Position numbers and translations under genes: made by a program. The notes under the pieces are model-generated. The model was not told where the DNA came from, did not search any database, and was given only the letters and a program-made list of their open reading frames with translations. Below are positions 33,741 through 45,146 of a stretch of DNA of 64,000 nt, one piece after another. Position 1 is the first letter of the stretch; each line of letters begins with the position of its first letter. This DNA is from Ashinkailepas kermadecensis (taxonomy: Eukaryota; Arthropoda; Thecostraca; Neolepadidae): assembly GCA_034440615.1 (NCBI GenBank), contig JAOTOM010004361.1, positions 62,001-126,000 of the forward strand, read 5' to 3'.

Positions 33741-34276
33741 AAATGTAAATGGAAGAATGCTCCTTGTACCAAATCTTAACCGTACATTTTTAGAACTTAA
33801 AATGAGCCTAATGTATTGTTAATTCCACCCCTTTAAGATAGAAAAACCTAACTGAACCGATTTGCAGAGGTATAATAAATGTTGCCTGTGTCCTACGATA
33901 TCGAGAAATAGCTTTTTATCTCACAACACAACAACAACACAACAAAACCTAATCATGTACCTTAAATTAGACGACACACAATGCATTTAAGAAGTGTTCT
34001 GAATACCGAATTCACCAAGGCCGCCATCAAGTAAAGTCTGCAACGGATTGCGATGAAATTGGCATGTCTTAAAACTTAATCGGGAATTAATTTTCATCTT
34101 TAATAAAGAACTTGGGAAATTTGCAGAGCAAATAATTCAAATTAAATATATTTGTGTTGTTCTTTTTAATGGTTTCTTCTTCCTAGATCTCGCTAACTTA
34201 TTCGCGCGTCAATTTGTAACTGAGCCGATAAGGCAGGGTTCATTATTGGAGTAGTACCAGCAGTAGCAGTAGCAAT
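33741..34276. other. AT-rich gap, no gene
   Basis: Low-complexity AT-rich DNA including an (AGT)n stretch near 34250-34300. Confidence 0.5.
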
Positions 34277-35836
34277 ATGAGTAGTAGTAGCAACATAGTA
34301 GCAGTCACAATCAGGGATCATCTGGCAAATGTTCCAAACTTGAACAGGGCAGACTTTGGCAGCATGCGAGTGGCTTTAAGTGTCATAAGATGGGGAGAAG
34401 AGTTCTTCAATTTGAATGCCTGTGAAATGTGGGGGAAACTCAAGTCCTACTTGAAGGAAATTCAGATTGCATATGTGCCCCCAAAACAAAGGAGCAAAAG
34501 AATGATAAGAAAGTCAGCATGGCTTGCTTACACCAGATATGAGAAGAGGGTTAAGGGGTAAAAAGGATGAACATAGAACTTTGAAGAAAGCTTCAACTAT
34601 CATAAATATAGGGAGGTAAAAAAAAGCTAGAGATGTTGTAAAGTAGAAACCCAGAGCAGCAAAGCGAAAACAAACTGGACTTGTTAGTTAGTTAGTTAGT
34701 TAGTTAGTTATTTTGGCTATAGGGCGCTTCGACCAGAGTTGATCACTCGCGCCCATAAACTGGACTTGACTAGAAATTGTAATGGAGGCAGGAAAAAATT
34801 GTTTTTACAAGCTGAGTAGTCTCTAGCACAGTTGGTCCGATTGGGGTGCATGGAACTGTATTTTGTCATGGTATAGCATGGGTTCATACATGGCATACAT
34901 GGTTCATGGTTTTGGAGGTAGCCTTCTAAAATAGACAGTTATGGCTTTCAGGTCGGCAGCAGAGAATGATGCTAAATGGCACAAAATCTTCAGGAATGAA
35001 GATTTTCTTAATTAGCTCAGAAGTCATCAGTACTGGGACCATCATTGTTCGTTATATTTTTTCATACTATTTATTGAAATGGCATTCAGAATAGGATTTT
35101 GAAGCTTACTCATGATTTCAAAGTTTGTATGGCAACAAGAGGGCAAAATGGCCATGGCTCGCTCCAGAAAGACTTAGATGAGCTTGTTAAGGGTTCCAAA
35201 AAATGTTGAATGAAATTAAATTTTGACAAGTGTAAGATCAAGCATATAGGTAGGCAGCATTTCAGGGACCTCTACTTGATGAGTGGCCAAGTGCTAGCTG
35301 GGACTCAACAGGAAAAGGATTTAGTTGTTAGTGTGAACACAAAATTAGTAGCACCAGAAGTTCAGAACATGTTATCAGGGTGTTTCACTGTGCGCATGTC
35401 TAGCTGCATTTGAAGTACTGTGTTCAAACTATAAAACAAAAAAAGACTCTTGGTTTTTAAAGAGAGAGAGCGAGTACCAAAGAGAGCAACAAAATGTTTC
35501 ATGGATGAAGCAACCTAGCATATGAGGACTGATTGAAGAAATGGAATGCTTTAACTCGGATATAAAAAGCTGAGACTCCTCTCAGCCTCCTAGATAACAT
35601 CTTCCCATGAACTCATCAAGGTAGTTCAATTTGCCCACGGTAAGGTACAGGGATATATCTGCGAAATGTTATAATTAATCATAAATTATTCAATTAGAGC
35701 TCATTGATTCAAAATTAAGGCTAGCTAGAAAAGCTGGCTAGCAGTCTGCTAGATGGAACCAGCTATCAGACTCGATTGTCAGTAGCAGTACAGTGAACAT
35801 CTTTAAAAACAGAATAGACAAGCATTATACATAAGG
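34277..35836 (+). pseudogene. CR1-like non-LTR retrotransposon, internally deleted
   Basis: Three collinear coding islands identify it. At 34277-34561 lies the region between endonuclease and RT (DFGSMR, then NACEMWGKLKSYLKEIQ and the basic PPKQRSKRMIRKSAWL). At 35210-35330 lies the segment after the RT palm (MKLNFDKCKIKHIG then TQQEKDLVVSV), a signature of CR1-type RTs. At 35760-35836 lies the C-terminus WNQLSDSIVSSSTVNIFKNR, which ends with IDKHY and a stop. The RT palm itself, expected between 34620 and 35200, is missing or unrecognisable. A SINE fragment interrupts it at 34684-34756. Stops and frameshifts throughout show an old dead copy. Confidence 0.8.
34684..34756 (-). mobile_element. 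3' fragment of a (TAAC)n-tailed SINE with 12-bp target duplication
   Basis: A (GTTA)7 block, then TTTTGGCTATAGGGCGCTTC and GATCACTCGCGCCC. This follows the same layout as the body of the SINE at 8923-9089. The direct repeat AAACTGGACTTG flanks it (672-683 and 757-768 of the 34 kb block). It is 5'-truncated, so the tRNA head is missing. Confidence 0.8.
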
Positions 35837-36129
35837 ATAGTGATTGCTTTTTTAGAATCATAGGGAAAGATAATTTACAAATTTGGTGGGCAACTAGTTC
35901 ATTGTGTCCACAGCATGAAACTAAAATGGGCCCTGTTGCTGACAGTTGCACTTATACTTTATATCTTTATCTCTATGATAGGTGGTGCTGTACAACCCAT
36001 AGGCATTGACAGGGTTTCAGAAATGGTGTGAATATTTAAAAGTGTATACTTTTTGGTTAGAAGAATAAAGACAAATGTGCAACTATGAGCCACTTGCTGT
36101 TATAAAAGATGTTCAGAGCACTTGCACTT
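35837..36129. other. Probable 3' untranslated remnant and spacer
   Basis: AT-rich DNA after the CR1-like C-terminus. No separate feature. Confidence 0.4.
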
Positions 36130-37020
36130 CCTGTTGGTGAAGAAAGACTCTCTTAGCTATGTCCTGCTATGGCTAACTTTAATTTTGAATTTATGACTTC
36201 TAATTGTATCATTTCTATTAAATGTTACCAATTGCCTGAGGTATCCCTGTGTAAAGTTTCCCTGTACGGGCAACTTTAAAGGACTCAATATCTCTCCTCA
36301 GCCTTCTATAACTGAGAGAAAAAAACATATTTCATTCTTCCAACCTTCCCTTGCATGTTAGGCTGTCTACACATTAACAAGACATCAACATTTTGTGTTG
36401 CACTCTTTTGCACTCTCTTGAATAGCAAACAATCTTCCTCATAACCAGGTGCCCCAAACTTGAACACAGTAGTCCAATGGCAGCCTGGAATGTGCACAGT
36501 AAAGCTTTCTGATAGCAACTTCACTTGTGCATGATACATTCATACTTATTGCCCCAAGCATTTGTGCTTTCTTTCTGGCTGTTTTCGTATATTCTGATGC
36601 CCCAAATTTTTTTTTAAAAAAAAAAAAAAATTTTTTTTTTTTTTTTATTTAAAAAACCACCCATCAAGTAAGTATCCCTAATATGCTGTCTACCTGAATG
36701 CATGATCTTATGGCATCAAAGTTAAATTTCAATTCCAACCTTACAGACCACTTCACAAGCTCATATAAGTATTTCCATAGCAAGACATGCACATTTTCAG
36801 TCTGATTGCTCTATATACTGAAATTATCAGCAAATTTAAAAACCCTACGGTGGAGGCCATTTTCAATACTATTTACAAATATAATGAACAATGGTGATCC
36901 CAGTACTGACCACTGGCTCACTCCTGCAAGAACATCTTGCCATAAGACTTTGTGCCATTCGGCATCACTCACTGATGTTGATCTTAAAACCATAACACTA
37001 TTTCCACATTAGGTTTGTAG
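36130..37020 (-). pseudogene. CR1-like retrotransposon RT fragment, minus strand
   Basis: Minus-strand translation gives the RT palm, with GVSQWSVLGSPLFIIFVNSI and then VFKFADN (about 36825-36930). The FADD box is changed to FADN. The stretch ELVKWSVRLELKFNFD (about 36720-36770) and the C-terminal RLPLDYCVQVWGT (about 36455-36495) follow. A-rich and T-rich blocks at 36606-36654 split it. Order and spacing match the CR1-type C-terminal half. It is frameshifted in several places. Confidence 0.75.
36606..36654. repeat. A/T homopolymer block
   Basis: Alternating long runs of T and A (16 A followed by 18 T), which may form a hairpin. It interrupts the RT fragment. Confidence 0.9.
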
Positions 37021-37199
37021 AAAAATACAAAAAAAAAGTCCAGGAGATTTATCCGACATGATCAACCTTTCTTAAAGTCATGCTGAGTATCACAAATCAA
37101 CATGTTTCTTGCCAGAAAACCACCGTGCTATCCTCAGTAACTGCTTCAATTACCTTGCAAGACCATGGATGTGAGGCTTACATACTGGTCTACAGTTTG

Positions 37200-38000
37200 A
37201 AACTTTTTTTTAAATGAATTCTTGCAATTCATGCATTGAATTCATGCAATGCCCTAGTATACATTTCATGAGAGTCTGCTGCATTGTTTGGCATTATTTT
37301 AAGACATAAAAGCAGACATAAAGGATAAGTGCACCAATGAGCCACAGGAGCCCTTGTAGGTTGCAATTTGTGAACACCAGGAACTGGTTTGTCACCAAAT
37401 TTGTCAAATATGAATTAACTGTCCCTGGAATGCTGGAAAATAACCCCCCTCTCCTAATAATTCTTGCATATACTATTTATGAGGATGCTAATGGAGTCTG
37501 TTAGCTGATTCCAATGACCAACTACCCTGTTGGTGAAGAAAGATTGTTTACTCATTTTTAACCTTGTCCAACTCTTGATTTTGAATTATGGGCCTCTAAT
37601 TACACCATATCTGTTAAATTCAAACATTTCCCTTAGATATCCTTCCTGTTGACCATGGACCAAGGCTGCTTAAATTATTAACCATATTTGTTGCCATCGT
37701 CTATCTTTTCAAGCCAACCATTTGTCATAACTAGGTTACCAGGCTTTGATGCAGTTTCCAAATGTGGCCTGACATATGTAAATTAGAGTTTCCTAATAAC
37801 TTCTTCACTTTTGTATGAGACATTTATATTGATTGCCCAAACATACCAAATGTTTTCTTTCTGGCTTCTATGCTGCATACCCACATGCATACCATTACAC
37901 TTGCTAAAGTTAAATTTCTTGCCACATACATTTCTGATCACTTGTGCTCTAAATTCCCAAACAGCTTTCAAATCAAGAGCAAATTTAAAACCCTATTTTA
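37200..38000 (-). pseudogene. Second CR1-like RT C-terminal fragment, minus strand
   Basis: The minus-strand frame 37783-37971 contains KKFNFSKCNGMHVGMQHRSQ, the block equivalent to MKLNFDKCKIKHIG in the plus-strand copy at 35210. The downstream DNA (37500-37780) has the expected order of the CR1 C-terminal region but no open frame. It overlaps in content with the neighbouring fragment at 36130-36540, so it is a separate insertion and not the same copy. 37021-37199 between them is unassigned. Confidence 0.7.
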
Positions 38001-38700
38001 TTTTATTTATTCCAGGAGTCGCACACTAGTCACGCATACCCAGTTATGATGGATCTCATTAATTCACATACATACAGACTATTATACAAGTTATGGCAAG
38101 GATGATTTATGGTTTGAAGGTGCGACAACAGGTCATTTTGCACCCAATAAAAGCTGGGATTTCAACATGCATGATCTAAGCACTGGTGTACACAAAAATG
38201 AACAAGCTATCCATATTCAAGCAGTTCCTTTCAATGAAAATAATATAACCACTTGCAAAGAGCAATTTTAAAACATAATTATGTTATAGTGGTGTGCCAT
38301 ATTCTGAACATGAAAATGTTGTGCAGGATTACCTCACTGTAGCTGTTGTGGTACAAGCTATTAGTATCCACTAAAAATGCTGGTGTTGCACAAATATATC
38401 AAGTCACTTGCTTATGGCTTCCTTAAGGCAAATGGTCTTGGAAGCCTAAAATGGCACCTGTGGGCTTCGCTAGCTCAGTACACAAATAATTGGTAGAACT
38501 ATGTGATCATACCTTCATATGTTGGTAGAGAAAGGTCCATCATTTATTAATACCACCATCTTTGTGTTATTTACATGCTGAACATGATGTAGATGTCCAT
38601 AGGTCCATAGGTATATGGCTAGGTGCCTATATGGCCTTGCATAGGTATGTGTTCGGGAAACAGAACGTGTTCAGATACCCACTCTTCCCCTATTTGCCTA
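38001..38700. other. AT-rich stretch, possibly intron of the zinc-finger gene
   Basis: No coding signal recognised. It lies downstream of the donor at 38718 on the minus strand. Confidence 0.35.
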
Positions 38701-38718
38701 CTGTGTGGGAAGACTTAC

Positions 38719-38902
38719 CACTCTGTAGCCATCCATCCGACGGGCCTGTCTTCTTTTCATTTGTGGGCATGCCTGGATGTTTACGCCTTGTATGCTTGGA
38801 CAAGTTTTGAGATGACCCATAGAAGTCACAATATGTGCAAAAGACGTTGCGCCTAACTCGCTTCTTCTCCCCTTCCAGTTTACTGCCTTCACTTTTGACC
38901 AT
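38719..38902 (-). CDS. C2H2 zinc-finger first coding exon (copy B)
   Basis: The ATG at 38902 (context GCGATGG) opens MVKSEGSKLEGEKKRVRRN, then a C2H2 finger FCTYCDFYGSSQNLSKHTRR with Cys-x2-Cys-x11-His-x4-His. It then reads KHPGMPTNEKKTGPSDGWLQ and ends in a donor, AGAGTG|GTAAGT, at 38719/38718, in phase 1. Fingers of this kind bind DNA or other nucleic acid. The spacing and following HPGMP are conserved in copy A at 40768-40951 (HVGLP), so the exon is under a shared design. Downstream exons were not identified. This is likely a host gene and not a transposon, but a transposon-derived DNA-binding exon cannot be excluded. Confidence 0.6.
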
Positions 38903-40767
38903 CGCGATCGAGATGATATCGACAGGTACAGTGCAATGTCGCACAGCAGCCTTGTTTTGAGTCGAGTGCCTTAGCGCAGCACACAAGAATCTATATTCGC
39001 TGCCGCAAAGCAATGTTCACCCCCACACCGTCCACGCGGGCGAAATTTGATCAAATCCACGAAACACCGGTGCCATTAACTACCCGCCACCACATTCAAG
39101 CACCGCCGGAAGTTTCAAATCGAAGGTCAATCGTAATGCTGGCTTATGATTGTATATTCCGCTAGCAGCAGCAGTTGTCGTCGCCTCGAACAGGATAATA
39201 TGCTGGCGGTCTTGGCGACCAGGGTGGCGACCAAATCGTCGATAGCAGTCAGGCGTTTTCACACTTATTCTGTGCAGTGGTCGCCGACCGGTCGCCGATG
39301 AAGGCGGCGCTCCGGTCGAGCGCGGTGTTTTTGCGAGCAGATTTCTGTTCGCATTCTTGACATGTGCTTGAGGCGAGGAAATCCAACCAATCGCTGAATG
39401 AAAAGCTAGGAGTAGCTTATAAAGTCACAGGGATGGCTGGAAACTTTTTCCAACGTGCTTTTCAGAGGTGAAAAAAGCGTCCAGCCTGTCACCTACAGAT
39501 TATCGAACGCCACTAGGCTGTCACATGTTGATCGCTCACAGTAAGACCCCGTACGCATGTGTGCGAGGGCGAAATGTCGACGATGATGCTGAAGTGGAAC
39601 AAAGAAGAATGATTTTGTCTATATATGATCTTCAATATCAATGCAATGACATCAAGCATGTCTGGTGCAAGGAACAATCAGACCATTGGGACAATGCAAA
39701 AAACTGATCATCATGCTCAAAAATTGAGGTGAGTACACTTGAGGTGCAGTTGAGTTGCAGTTTCATCATGTGCACATGTTGACTTGCTATGTCTTCTGCA
39801 CTGGAACATGCATACAAAACAAATTCAAATAATTAATTAATATGTGAAATTACAACACACCCTATAAGCTAATCTTGCTTCTTTTGGGTGTATCCATAAA
39901 TATATTGGTATTATTGTGGTGTAATGTGCTCACAATATCTTTTACAAAAATTTTACTCAGCAAAGCAAAACAACAGGTTAGGCTAGCTTGTATTGTGCAA
40001 ATGTGCTCATTTTATTTCAGACAAAAATGGGCTATTTTTAACCTGAAAAAAAGTTAAGGCCAGGTTATGTTTCTTAACATTGTTTTATTATTGAACACAC
40101 ATAGTGTGACTACATTAAAGAAACAATTTAAAAGGAGGTAGGGTAAACCAGGCTAGGTTATGTTAGGTATAAAAAATAATAGTACATTATTTTGCTTTCC
40201 AACTAAGAATAAGCATTTCTGATGAGAATCAGTGGTCACATCATCTTCATCATGCTGATAAACATGGCATTGAAACATGCTGTTCTCCAAATCCAATGAC
40301 TCCTTGAAAATTAAATTTACCAATGCAAATTGAATTCCCTTGTACTATACCTCCAATATCAAGGACAGAGTGTCATAGGTCATATTTTGTATTGGTTTCA
40401 AGTAATTTATCACACTTTTGGTCAATGCAACAAGTCATGCTTATGACAAAACATGGGCTCTCATCCAAATAAATCAAACCCAAGGAAGTGACCAGATGAA
40501 ATTATTAAAATACCAACGGCTCATATTGGAAGAACCAAAACATTTGCTTCATGATAAGGATTCCACAAGTCTAGTGTGGCAAAATGCCTGAAATGATATG
40601 TTAGACTGATAAATATTGTGCATATAATACTGCACCAAACAGTTTTATATGGCTGGGTAATTGCACAAAGTGTCATAGTATTTTTGCTTGCAAATGAACA
40701 AAACACCCTCAAGATTGCCATATTTTGCAGACATGATGTTGGTTAGTAGAAATACATTCAGTCTTAC
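38903..40767. other. Interval between the two zinc-finger exons
   Basis: GC-rich near 39030-39400 (possible promoter or first-exon region of copy B), then AT-rich. It contains GGCGACCAGGGTGGCGACCA, a short direct repeat (39219-39238), and a 79-codon plus-strand frame at 39468-39707 that matches nothing recognised. The rest is probably intronic or intergenic. Confidence 0.4.
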
Positions 40768-40951
40768 CTGCACTTCCTGCAGCAATGTGCCATGATTGCC
40801 ATCGGCCTCCTTCTCCAAAGGCAGTGTTTTTCAGCCGGATAGGTAAACCGACATGCTTTGCCTTCATATGCCTATTCAACGATCTTGACTGGCCATTCAA
40901 TTTGCAACCAGGATAGCCACAACGCACCTTTTCTAGTGATGGTGGTGTCAT
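40768..40951 (-). CDS. C2H2 zinc-finger first coding exon (copy A)
   Basis: The ATG at 40951 opens MTPPSLEKVRCGYPGCKLNG. The finger follows as Cys-x4-Cys-x11-His-x4-His (CGYPGC...RHMKAKH), with HVGLPIRLKNT after it. The exon ends GGAAGTGCAG|GTAAGA at 40768/40767, in phase 1 like copy B. The longer Cys spacing (x4 and not x2) is a real difference between the copies. It may be an alternative first exon of the same gene as copy B or the first exon of a tandem paralogue. Both copies lie on the minus strand, with A upstream. Confidence 0.6.
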
Positions 40952-41005
40952 ATTAGTACTCGCCCTTGGGCACTAACACCATATTAGGTAGATAAAACCA
41001 GCTTT

Positions 41006-41127
41006 GAAACAAACTGCGCCGGAAAACGGAACTGTTGCGTCGGATTCAATCTCTGGGCGGTGACAGGACACTGTCCCGTCCCCGTCTGCCAAGATTGCCG
41101 AAAGTGACGTCTGGTAACGGTTAAGGG
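41006..41127. repeat. Left part of a detached 1.25-kb-array unit with a flanking direct repeat
   Basis: CAAACTGCGCCGGAAAACGG (41006 on) recurs at 42202-42250 with three differences over about 48 bp. The two copies bracket the stray unit. The following GGTAACGGTTAAGGGCA aligns with GGTAATGGTTGCGGGCA of the array at 19.98 kb. Confidence 0.7.
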
Positions 41128-41510
41128 CAGGCGCGCACCCAGGATTTTTCCATGGGGGGGCCCGGACCGAAAAGGGCACTTGGCCGGCTCCAAAAGGGCA
41201 CTTGACCGGCTCCAAAGGGCACTTTGCGGCCCGGGGCACACTGGAAGGTTTGTTGACCGGGGGGGGGGGGGGGTAGCAAGCAATTTGTTTTAAAATTGCT
41301 AGAAAAAAATGATTTTTTGGCCGGTATGTCCCGAATTTAGCCCGAAAATCACCTGCCTTATGATAAGGCAGGTGATTTTTGGGCTAGATTTGGGACATTC
41401 CGGCCAAGAGGGAACTTTTCGGTCAAAATGGCACTTTTGGCCAAAAGGGCACTTTGGTCTCATGGGGGGGGGGGGCCGGGCCCCCTGGGCCCCCCTCCGG
41501 TGCGCCACTG
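41128..41510. mobile_element. hAT-type MITE, 383 bp, 8-bp target duplication
   Basis: Ends are CAGGCGCGCACCCAGGA and the complement of TCCGGTGCGCCACTG. Both begin CAG(G/T)(G/C)GCGCACC when read outward, as in many hAT ends. The 8-bp direct repeat GTTAAGGG flanks it exactly (41120-41127 and 41511-41518). Removing the element and one repeat restores the sequence seen in the intact units at 19.98 and 21.22 kb. The interior has a long palindrome (AAAATCACCTGCCTTATGAT and its complement, about 41345-41385) and repeated AAAGGGCACTT words. It is non-autonomous, and there is no evidence on whether the 31-kb protein could move it. Confidence 0.88.
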
Positions 41511-41518
41511 GTTAAGGG

Positions 41519-42250
41519 CATCGACGATTGCAGCAAAAGTATTCGTGATGGGTAAAATCCGAAGGAACTGTGAGCATCACAAAGAGTGGGGCTATCCGCG
41601 CATGCAACTTTCTCCGCAAAATGTCATTCGACAGTGGTGTGAAGAAAGTGGAAATCGGAGCCTTTTTCACGTACTGAAACACGTGCAGCCCGTGTCACGA
41701 TGACTGCACCCGCACACTCTGCAGCCACTGATCATCAATTTGAAAATTGTAGCCGGTACATGGGGCCATGATGTGAAAGTGACGGCATGTCGCCAAGTTT
41801 AGCCGTTTCCGAAAACCAGACCCAATCGTGAAAAACGCTCAAAAACGTCGCTTCCGCTTTCCACACCCCCCTCGCGTGCGCGTGGTACGTGACTCGGAAA
41901 CAGTTGCCACGGCGATGTTGACAATTATCGTGGCAACACTGAGGTGTTGGTTTGGTGTCGATCGGTCCATTGGTTGTCGAGATATGGTGGTCTGAATCGA
42001 GTCGATGGGGAACGCTAAAATTGGTGATTTTCCGAACGCAAAATCTCAGTTTTACATGCTATTCCTATGGGCGACCGGTCATTCACCGGACACCCGTTCT
42101 CTCAGGACCCCAGTGACCCGCACGTGCAACACGTGCAACACGGGCTTTCACGTGATGTCAGCCATATCTCGCTACCTGTGATGTGAGCCGTGCCACACGC
42201 CACAAACTGCGCCGGAAAACGGAACTGCTGCGTCGGGCTCAATCTCTGGA
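41519..42250. repeat. Detached partial copy of the 1.25-kb array unit
   Basis: Matches 19.99-20.66 kb in order: CATCGACGATTGC, CCAGACCCAATCGTGAAAAA, GTTGTCGAGATATGG, ACATGCTATTCCTATGGGCG and the TGATGTCAGCCATATCTCG block. It stops before the CAAACAAAC stretch and is replaced by the 48-bp direct repeat at 42202. Confidence 0.88.
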
Positions 42251-42953
42251 CGGGGACGGGGCAGTTCGTAGGTGACAGGCTTACCACGGCAATGTTAAAA
42301 CCTGTGGACTTTACCACGAGTGTTAGAGTTTGTCAGCCCCCCCCCGTCCCCTCGATCATAGCTACTAAATTGTTTCGGTACGCTTCTGATACATTTCCTG
42401 AAACAAGATGAGTACGTATATGTCTGGATGGTTAGGAAATACAAATTGACTGGGTATGTTAAGAGGCAAAACGGCCTGATGATAAATACAATCCATACTC
42501 AATGATAATCCGGTACCGTAAGTTGTCACCATAACCGGAGATATTTTTCAAATATATGTCACCCACGCTCGTGGCCGAGTAGCCGGTTTTTTTCACCTCT
42601 GGTGCTTTTGTTCCAAGTGGCTCTTCCCCACGCATAATTATTTTAGCAAATTATCTTTTGTGAGAGCATAACTATTTCAGGAAATATAATTTGCGAATGC
42701 AAAATCATTCCAGCTGACATAATTGTCCAGCTCTTGACATTCTCAAGCTGTTTTGGTAATTTTTGTCGCCAAAACTGCTGATAGTTATAACCATTTGGGC
42801 GCCGACCCCATCTACCATATCGGAGGCTTTTTTACCTCTGTCCAAGGCACAATTACGTATCTTTTTCCCCAGTGACAAGGGAGAGCACTCCTCATCACTT
42901 ATTATGAAGTGGTGGAATAAACAAAAATAATCAAACACATACAGTCTTCCGCC
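42251..42953. other. Unique DNA, 3' side of the lectin gene
   Basis: No gene recognised. It probably holds the 3' untranslated region of the minus-strand lectin gene at its right end. I saw no clear minus-strand AATAAA. Confidence 0.35.
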
Positions 42954-43997
42954 CTACAATTTCAAGTGGCAGATGACATATAGTAATTTAGGGCGAAGGT
43001 CAGGAAGAGTTACCATGCACCCGGTAGTGGTTGTGAGCACGTAGTCTCGGTCGCTGGATGGTTCCCCATCACACCACTGGGACGGCCAGAAGCTGTTGTC
43101 AGACGACTGGGCCATCGCAAAGCTGCCGTCTGCCATCCTGCGAGCGCCAAGCCAGAAACCGTCGATAGAGTTCACAGCCAGTGGTCCCAGACAGTCATAT
43201 TGAGCTGCGTTGACGAACGTCGCATTGGCGGCGCCGCTGCCGTGCCTGTGTTTACAGTCGGCGTCCTGTTCTGCCCAGGACATGGATACGTTCGCTTCTT
43301 GCGAGTCGTAGCACACGTTATCAACGCGATCGAAACCAGTGGGACATTTTGTGACTGCTGTGGCAGTGGTTGGAGTAATGGTTGTGGTGGTGATGGTGGT
43401 TGTAATGACAAAAGTTGTTCGGACTGCTGTAGTAGTAGTTGTAGGAGCGCTGGTTGTAGTTAGAGGAGCAGTAGTGGCAGCTGGCAGCTGATGTGGTTGG
43501 GACTGTTGTAGTGGTGGTTACAAGAGCGGTGGTTGTGGTTGCAGGGGTAGTAGTGGCGGTGGCAGATGTAGTGGTAGTGGCACAGGCAGTGGTGGTGGCA
43601 AAGTTAGTAGTGGTGGCAGAGCCAGTAGTGATAGCAGCGGTGGTAATGGTGGTGGCTGGCGGAGTTGTAGTGGTGGCAGGAGCACTTGTCCTTTCTGTTG
43701 TCGACTCGACATAGATCAACGTATCTTCAGCCGCAGTCAGCTGACTACTGTCCGGTACGCTCCTGATGAGGATGCACGATCCTGCCGTTGTCTGCATCGC
43801 CATGCAGCGGTAGTTCGTTGAACAGCTCACCGCGCATTGGCATGGGTGGTCGTCTGTTGCCGCACTCAGCATGGAGCCTGTGTATTGCTTGTTCAGTGCT
43901 GCCACCGTGTAGGACTTTTGCACACCTGTGGTTCCGATACCGGCCAACAGAAGTAGAACCAGTGCAGGAAACGTCACCATCTCGCCAGGAAATCGAT
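42954..43997 (-). pseudogene. Secreted PAN/apple-like + Thr-rich linker + C-type-lectin protein, frameshifted
   Basis: A perfect acceptor (TTTCCTTTTCAG) ends at 43998, and the ATG is at 43980. Residues 1-20 are a signal peptide (MVTFPALVLLLLAGIGTTGV). Residues about 24-92 look like a Cys-containing PAN/apple-type domain (HPCQCAVSCSTNYRCMAMQT). A Thr-rich mucin-like linker follows. A tandem GGCAGCT (plus strand 43476-43489, two copies of 7 bp) then shifts the frame. With the correct phase the linker continues (TTTITTTTITPTT), then KCPTGFDRVDNVCYDS and a C-type lectin fold with WAEQDADC, DGFWLGARR, WPSQWCDGEPSS and the final VIC, ending at 42954. Such proteins act outside the cell in glycan or microbe binding. 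Whether the shift is real, polymorphic or a sequencing error is open. Confidence 0.8.
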
Positions 43998-44160
43998 CTG
44001 AAAAGGAAATTACACCGTAAGACTCGCTGGACCGGGGACGGGGCTCCCGAAAGCGCCTCGCAGGTTTTTCCAGGACAACGGCCGAATGAGGAGACGCAGA
44101 GACAAGAATTGTTCAGTGTTACCTTTCAAGACATCTGCTCTGTATTTATCTCGCATTTTT

Positions 44161-44206
44161 CGGTCAAGGTCAACAAAGGTCATTGACCTTAAGTGGGTCA
44201 AAGGGA
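44161..44206. promoter_or_regulatory. AGGTCA cluster upstream of the lectin gene exon
   Basis: GGTCAAGGTCAACAAAGGTC then ATTGACCTTAAGTGGGTCAA gives four half-sites in 45 bp, including direct and inverted pairs. It lies about 165 bp upstream of the splice acceptor of the lectin gene. It could be a nuclear-receptor response element or a scrap of a TTAA element, which carry the same words. Function is inference only. Confidence 0.35.
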
Positions 44207-44211
44207 GTACT

Positions 44212-44212
<1 letters not shown>

Positions 44213-44273
<61 letters not shown>

Positions 44274-44293
44274 TATGCATATATTTATGTATA

Positions 44294-44332
<39 letters not shown>
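44213..44332. repeat. (GT)n then (TA)n microsatellites
   Basis: (GT)28 at about 44213-44270, then TATATGTATATAT to a (TA)n run ending near 44330. Remaining DNA to 44522 is AT-rich without a feature. Confidence 0.95.
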
Positions 44333-44333
<1 letters not shown>

Positions 44334-44522
44334 TCTGATCTATGGTAGAAAACATATGAAATGAAAAAATTTACCCCAACATAGCTCATCCACGACCAAT
44401 TCCTGTTGATGTAAAACCATGTAAAACCATGGGATGCTAGATGATGTAAGACATGCCAGTTGGATTTTGCAAATACTCACTGATGTTGTACCGCACAGAA
44501 CATCCTGGAGGTATATTTTACA

Positions 44523-45062
<540 letters not shown>

Positions 45063-45146
45063 TCATGAGAACAAAAGACAATGAACAATAGATAGGCGAA
45101 TGCAAAAATGCGCCGTGAATGCTAAAGTGGGAATAGCGGTCACCTC

